Shown here one piece after another: positions 43,701-44,311 of a stretch of 44,311 nt of DNA. Made by a program: the position numbers and the translations under genes. The notes below the pieces were generated by a model. It saw nothing but the letters and a program-made list of their open reading frames with translations, did not search any database and was not told where the DNA came from. Numbering within the stretch: position 1 is the stretch's first letter; every line of letters starts with the position of its first letter. Source of the stretch: Paenibacillus sp. UNC499MF (GTDB taxonomy: Bacteria; Bacillota; Bacilli; Paenibacillales; NBRC-103111); contig NZ_FNVF01000016.1 of assembly GCF_900107975.1 (NCBI RefSeq), forward strand, positions 62,285 to 106,595, written 5' to 3'.

Positions 43701-44080
43701 CGGTGCACAGCTTTCAGCCGTATAATTCCGTGACTTCCGATGTATATGTTGCATTAAAAACAACGAGTAGAAACGAATATTCTCTTTCTCAGCCTTATCC
43801 AAACTTTGATTCCATACTGGTTGAATTGAAAGAGGGGTTTGACGACGGTACCCCGGGAACACCGGCAATGCAATCCGATCTGGATTTGTCAAACGCAAAG
43901 ATCACCGGAATCGGGGTAGAATCCTTTAATTCTTCCGTTCAAATTTATCAGGGTAGACTCTTTCTTAAGATAGACATCAATACGTCTGTAAAATCTAAAT
44001 TCGATAAATATGTAATCAGCGGAGTAAAATATAAACAGAAAGCCGCGGAAGTATATCCTTTTAGTATTATCTTTAAATAA
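40706..44080 (+). CDS. Large SLH-domain surface protein with Ig-like, carboxypeptidase-regulatory and fibronectin-type domains
   Basis: A 1124-residue exported protein. After a signal peptide (1-30, cleavage near VQA), three S-layer homology domains occupy about 36-215 (SLH1 has SDGILSGYPDGTFKPENPITRAE; the others are weaker), which anchor proteins to pyruvylated wall polymer. A beta-rich domain (about 235-315) leads to a glycine-rich linker GGGGGGGFGGGGAPGG (about 322-338), then a long beta-solenoid-like region, a helical segment (about 570-630), an Ig-like domain around WSSSDPDALS (about 665), a carboxypeptidase-regulatory-like domain (about 828-880, SRGYYKFTNVAPNVSYTITA) and a fibronectin type III-like domain (about 920-990). 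The ATG at 40706 follows GGAGGG by 10 bases. No enzyme domain is seen; structural or adhesive role inferred. Confidence 0.88.
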   Translation: MKLARLRRFMNLFSLSVLVLGVLLPNFVQAASTEKLTDLGRSYAQKEITSLISDGILSGYPDGTFKPENPITRAELAKILVLALGLKEEPAKSASFHDVDASSWYSGYVGSLVASGITQGTTESTFSPDAKVTREELVVFFVRAFGLAESVSAKSPASKLADLDTAAEWAIPSVSLAYEIGFVNGIDNGSGGLIFKPKSNSDRQAVARLAYEFKTNKQAYVNKAKEILASKPEVTQPELQIQSLTSQSSTTIEVTFSSALTELNKEDFKFDHDLLVTAADFKAGSKTVVVLTTMTQNSGTKYTLTYKGKPSGKSVDGTSPVFGGGGGGGFGGGGAPGGIAPTVEQLLASGKPQGAITVQASGTYGPANGKTSVQTLILDPGPAGEVSLNNIDAEQLEVRSGSANSIKLRNAVIKTLKVNAINNNGLPVRVEAGDGTQVTQTEVTTQAVLEGSSVQGGFGKIKLDGSGKKVSFKGKIDSEITVHSPGVTIYVESPTAGNNQPTILTKLTVAAADTTVNMAPGAILSEINSGQSVTLTGSSESIAKIKLSGGGSFKLDPAVANEVKEKAIANANKALKEYIDASGNFSEFLAKVLETDKAIQIAKQYGAEEQDFASIQSFYFNRDTVYELNEALTALTIGYVPGDSSNHVTERPTLPAKSVNDTHISWSSSDPDALSMWSPYLNRPASGAGDKEITLTATLFNKAFSATKSFKMTIKQFNASVKSVAGLKPDLLVVEFDAAVATQEASWYQFTNGLQVLKITQYPQYPNLVLLGVNSQKAGSNYNLTYKNAPTGVTFTGSAASECSAEWCTIPGSGQKVPVPGVNVPGKVEGYVLERLTYPSIDTIVSLEGTGLTAKTDSRGYYKFTNVAPNVSYTITATKPGFSTGSTAEFSIAPAQTYMAPTVFIFTVPDPVSIMQLMPINYSDKVYLSWSMSSHPGSEVTFNVYQNGTLRVSDYTGSSLMIDALKAGETYTFGVEACNEVGCSKTRAEQTIQMPLNLSVHSFQPYNSVTSDVYVALKTTSRNEYSLSQPYPNFDSILVELKEGFDDGTPGTPAMQSDLDLSNAKITGIGVESFNSSVQIYQGRLFLKIDINTSVKSKFDKYVISGVKYKQKAAEVYPFSIIFK

Positions 44081-44096
44081 GGCTTAATGTTATTCA

Positions 44097-44149
44097 AGGC
44101 TTCCTTGCGCATTTACTGGCGCTAAGGAAGCCCTTTTTTATCTAAACAA
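44097..44149 (+). terminator. Terminator after the SLH-protein gene
   Basis: GGCTTCCTT-GCGC pairs with GCGC-t-AAGGAAGCC, followed by CTTTTTTA. Confidence 0.9.
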
Positions 44150-44189
44150 GGACAGTGCTTATAATAGCAACCCAATGAGGTTGTAATCA

Positions 44190-44311
44190 GTTGAAAAAGG
44201 GGTATTCAAAAGCTCTGCTGAAGCTAGAGCCCCCTTCCACAAAATGGTTGTTGCAAAAGGCTTTGAATGCTGGTAAAGTTACTTCTTGCCGGCAACAACG
44301 AAACACGCCGC
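44190..44311 (+). other. Open frame running off the window end, identity unknown
   Basis: A TTG near 44190, a few bases after GAGGTTG, opens a frame beginning KKGYSKALLKLEPPSTKWLL that has no stop before the window ends. The peptide resembles nothing I recognise, and the minus strand is also partly open, so this may be non-coding repeat-type sequence. Confidence 0.15.

Noticed and set aside
44150-44311. Partial insertion sequence or transposase at the window end
   Set aside because: The short open frames on both strands show no transposase motif or terminal repeat, and the window ends too soon to judge.

Overview
The window reads as a chromosomal segment of a spore-forming Firmicute of the Paenibacillaceae type (most likely Paenibacillus or a close relative). 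The grounds are a complete gerA-type germinant receptor operon, Bacillus-lineage genes yhaO/yhaN, yqzE, yqhG/yqhH and lipM, strong Gly/Arg-rich GC-biased coding with many TTG/GTG starts behind AGGAGG-type ribosome sites, and an SLH-domain surface protein. This is inferred from gene families; no 16S gene is present.

Layout. 1-1.9 kb: a tiny XRE regulator and a membrane diguanylate cyclase. 1.9-7.9 kb: a GT4 glycosyltransferase, then the translationally coupled yhaO-yhaN pair (SbcCD-like nuclease and SMC-like ATPase). 8-11.6 kb: gerAA-gerAB-gerAC on the minus strand with 4-bp overlaps. 11.9-12.16 kb: a degenerate 13-bp tandem repeat tract reaching into the 3' end of a sugar-phosphate kinase gene. 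12.1-16.9 kb: a divergent amino-sugar/tagatose catabolic cluster (PfkB kinase and KbaY/GatY aldolase leftward; AgaS, DeoR-type regulator and ROK kinase rightward) around a palindrome-rich control region. 17-25 kb: two unknown proteins, a YkvI-type transporter, a DedA protein, a two-repeat lipoprotein, xpt, small unknown proteins, cbiZ (B12 salvage) and a YidC-type insertase. 25.2 kb: tRNA-Leu(CAG) with a textbook promoter. 25.4-33.2 kb: a Bax-inhibitor-1 family protein, yqzE, a secreted protein, yqhG (with a huge low-complexity insert), yqhH (SNF2), lipM and an AAC(3)-type acetyltransferase. 33.4-37.5 kb: D-amino acid aminotransferase and class II (B12-dependent) ribonucleotide reductase, preceded by two NrdR boxes and a pair of candidate Spo0A boxes. 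37.6-44.1 kb: an AT-rich accessory stretch with a 19-repeat leucine-rich surface protein, a 5'-truncated and frameshifted nagA remnant, and a large SLH multi-domain protein.

How genes work together. The amino-sugar cluster contains a logical route: ROK kinase (sugar to sugar-6-P), AgaS (GalN-6-P to tagatose-6-P), PfkB (to tagatose-1,6-bisphosphate), aldolase (to triose phosphates). The matching deacetylase is not in the cluster, and the only nagA-like gene in the window is dead. CbiZ (cobinamide salvage) and the adenosylcobalamin-dependent reductase share a cofactor but lie 12 kb apart. No CRISPR array, prophage, integrase or intact insertion sequence was recognised, and I did not find a clear new defence-type system. 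The most unusual signals are the 13-bp repeat tract, the YqhG insert, the possible frameshift before the YidC gene, and the surface-protein region.
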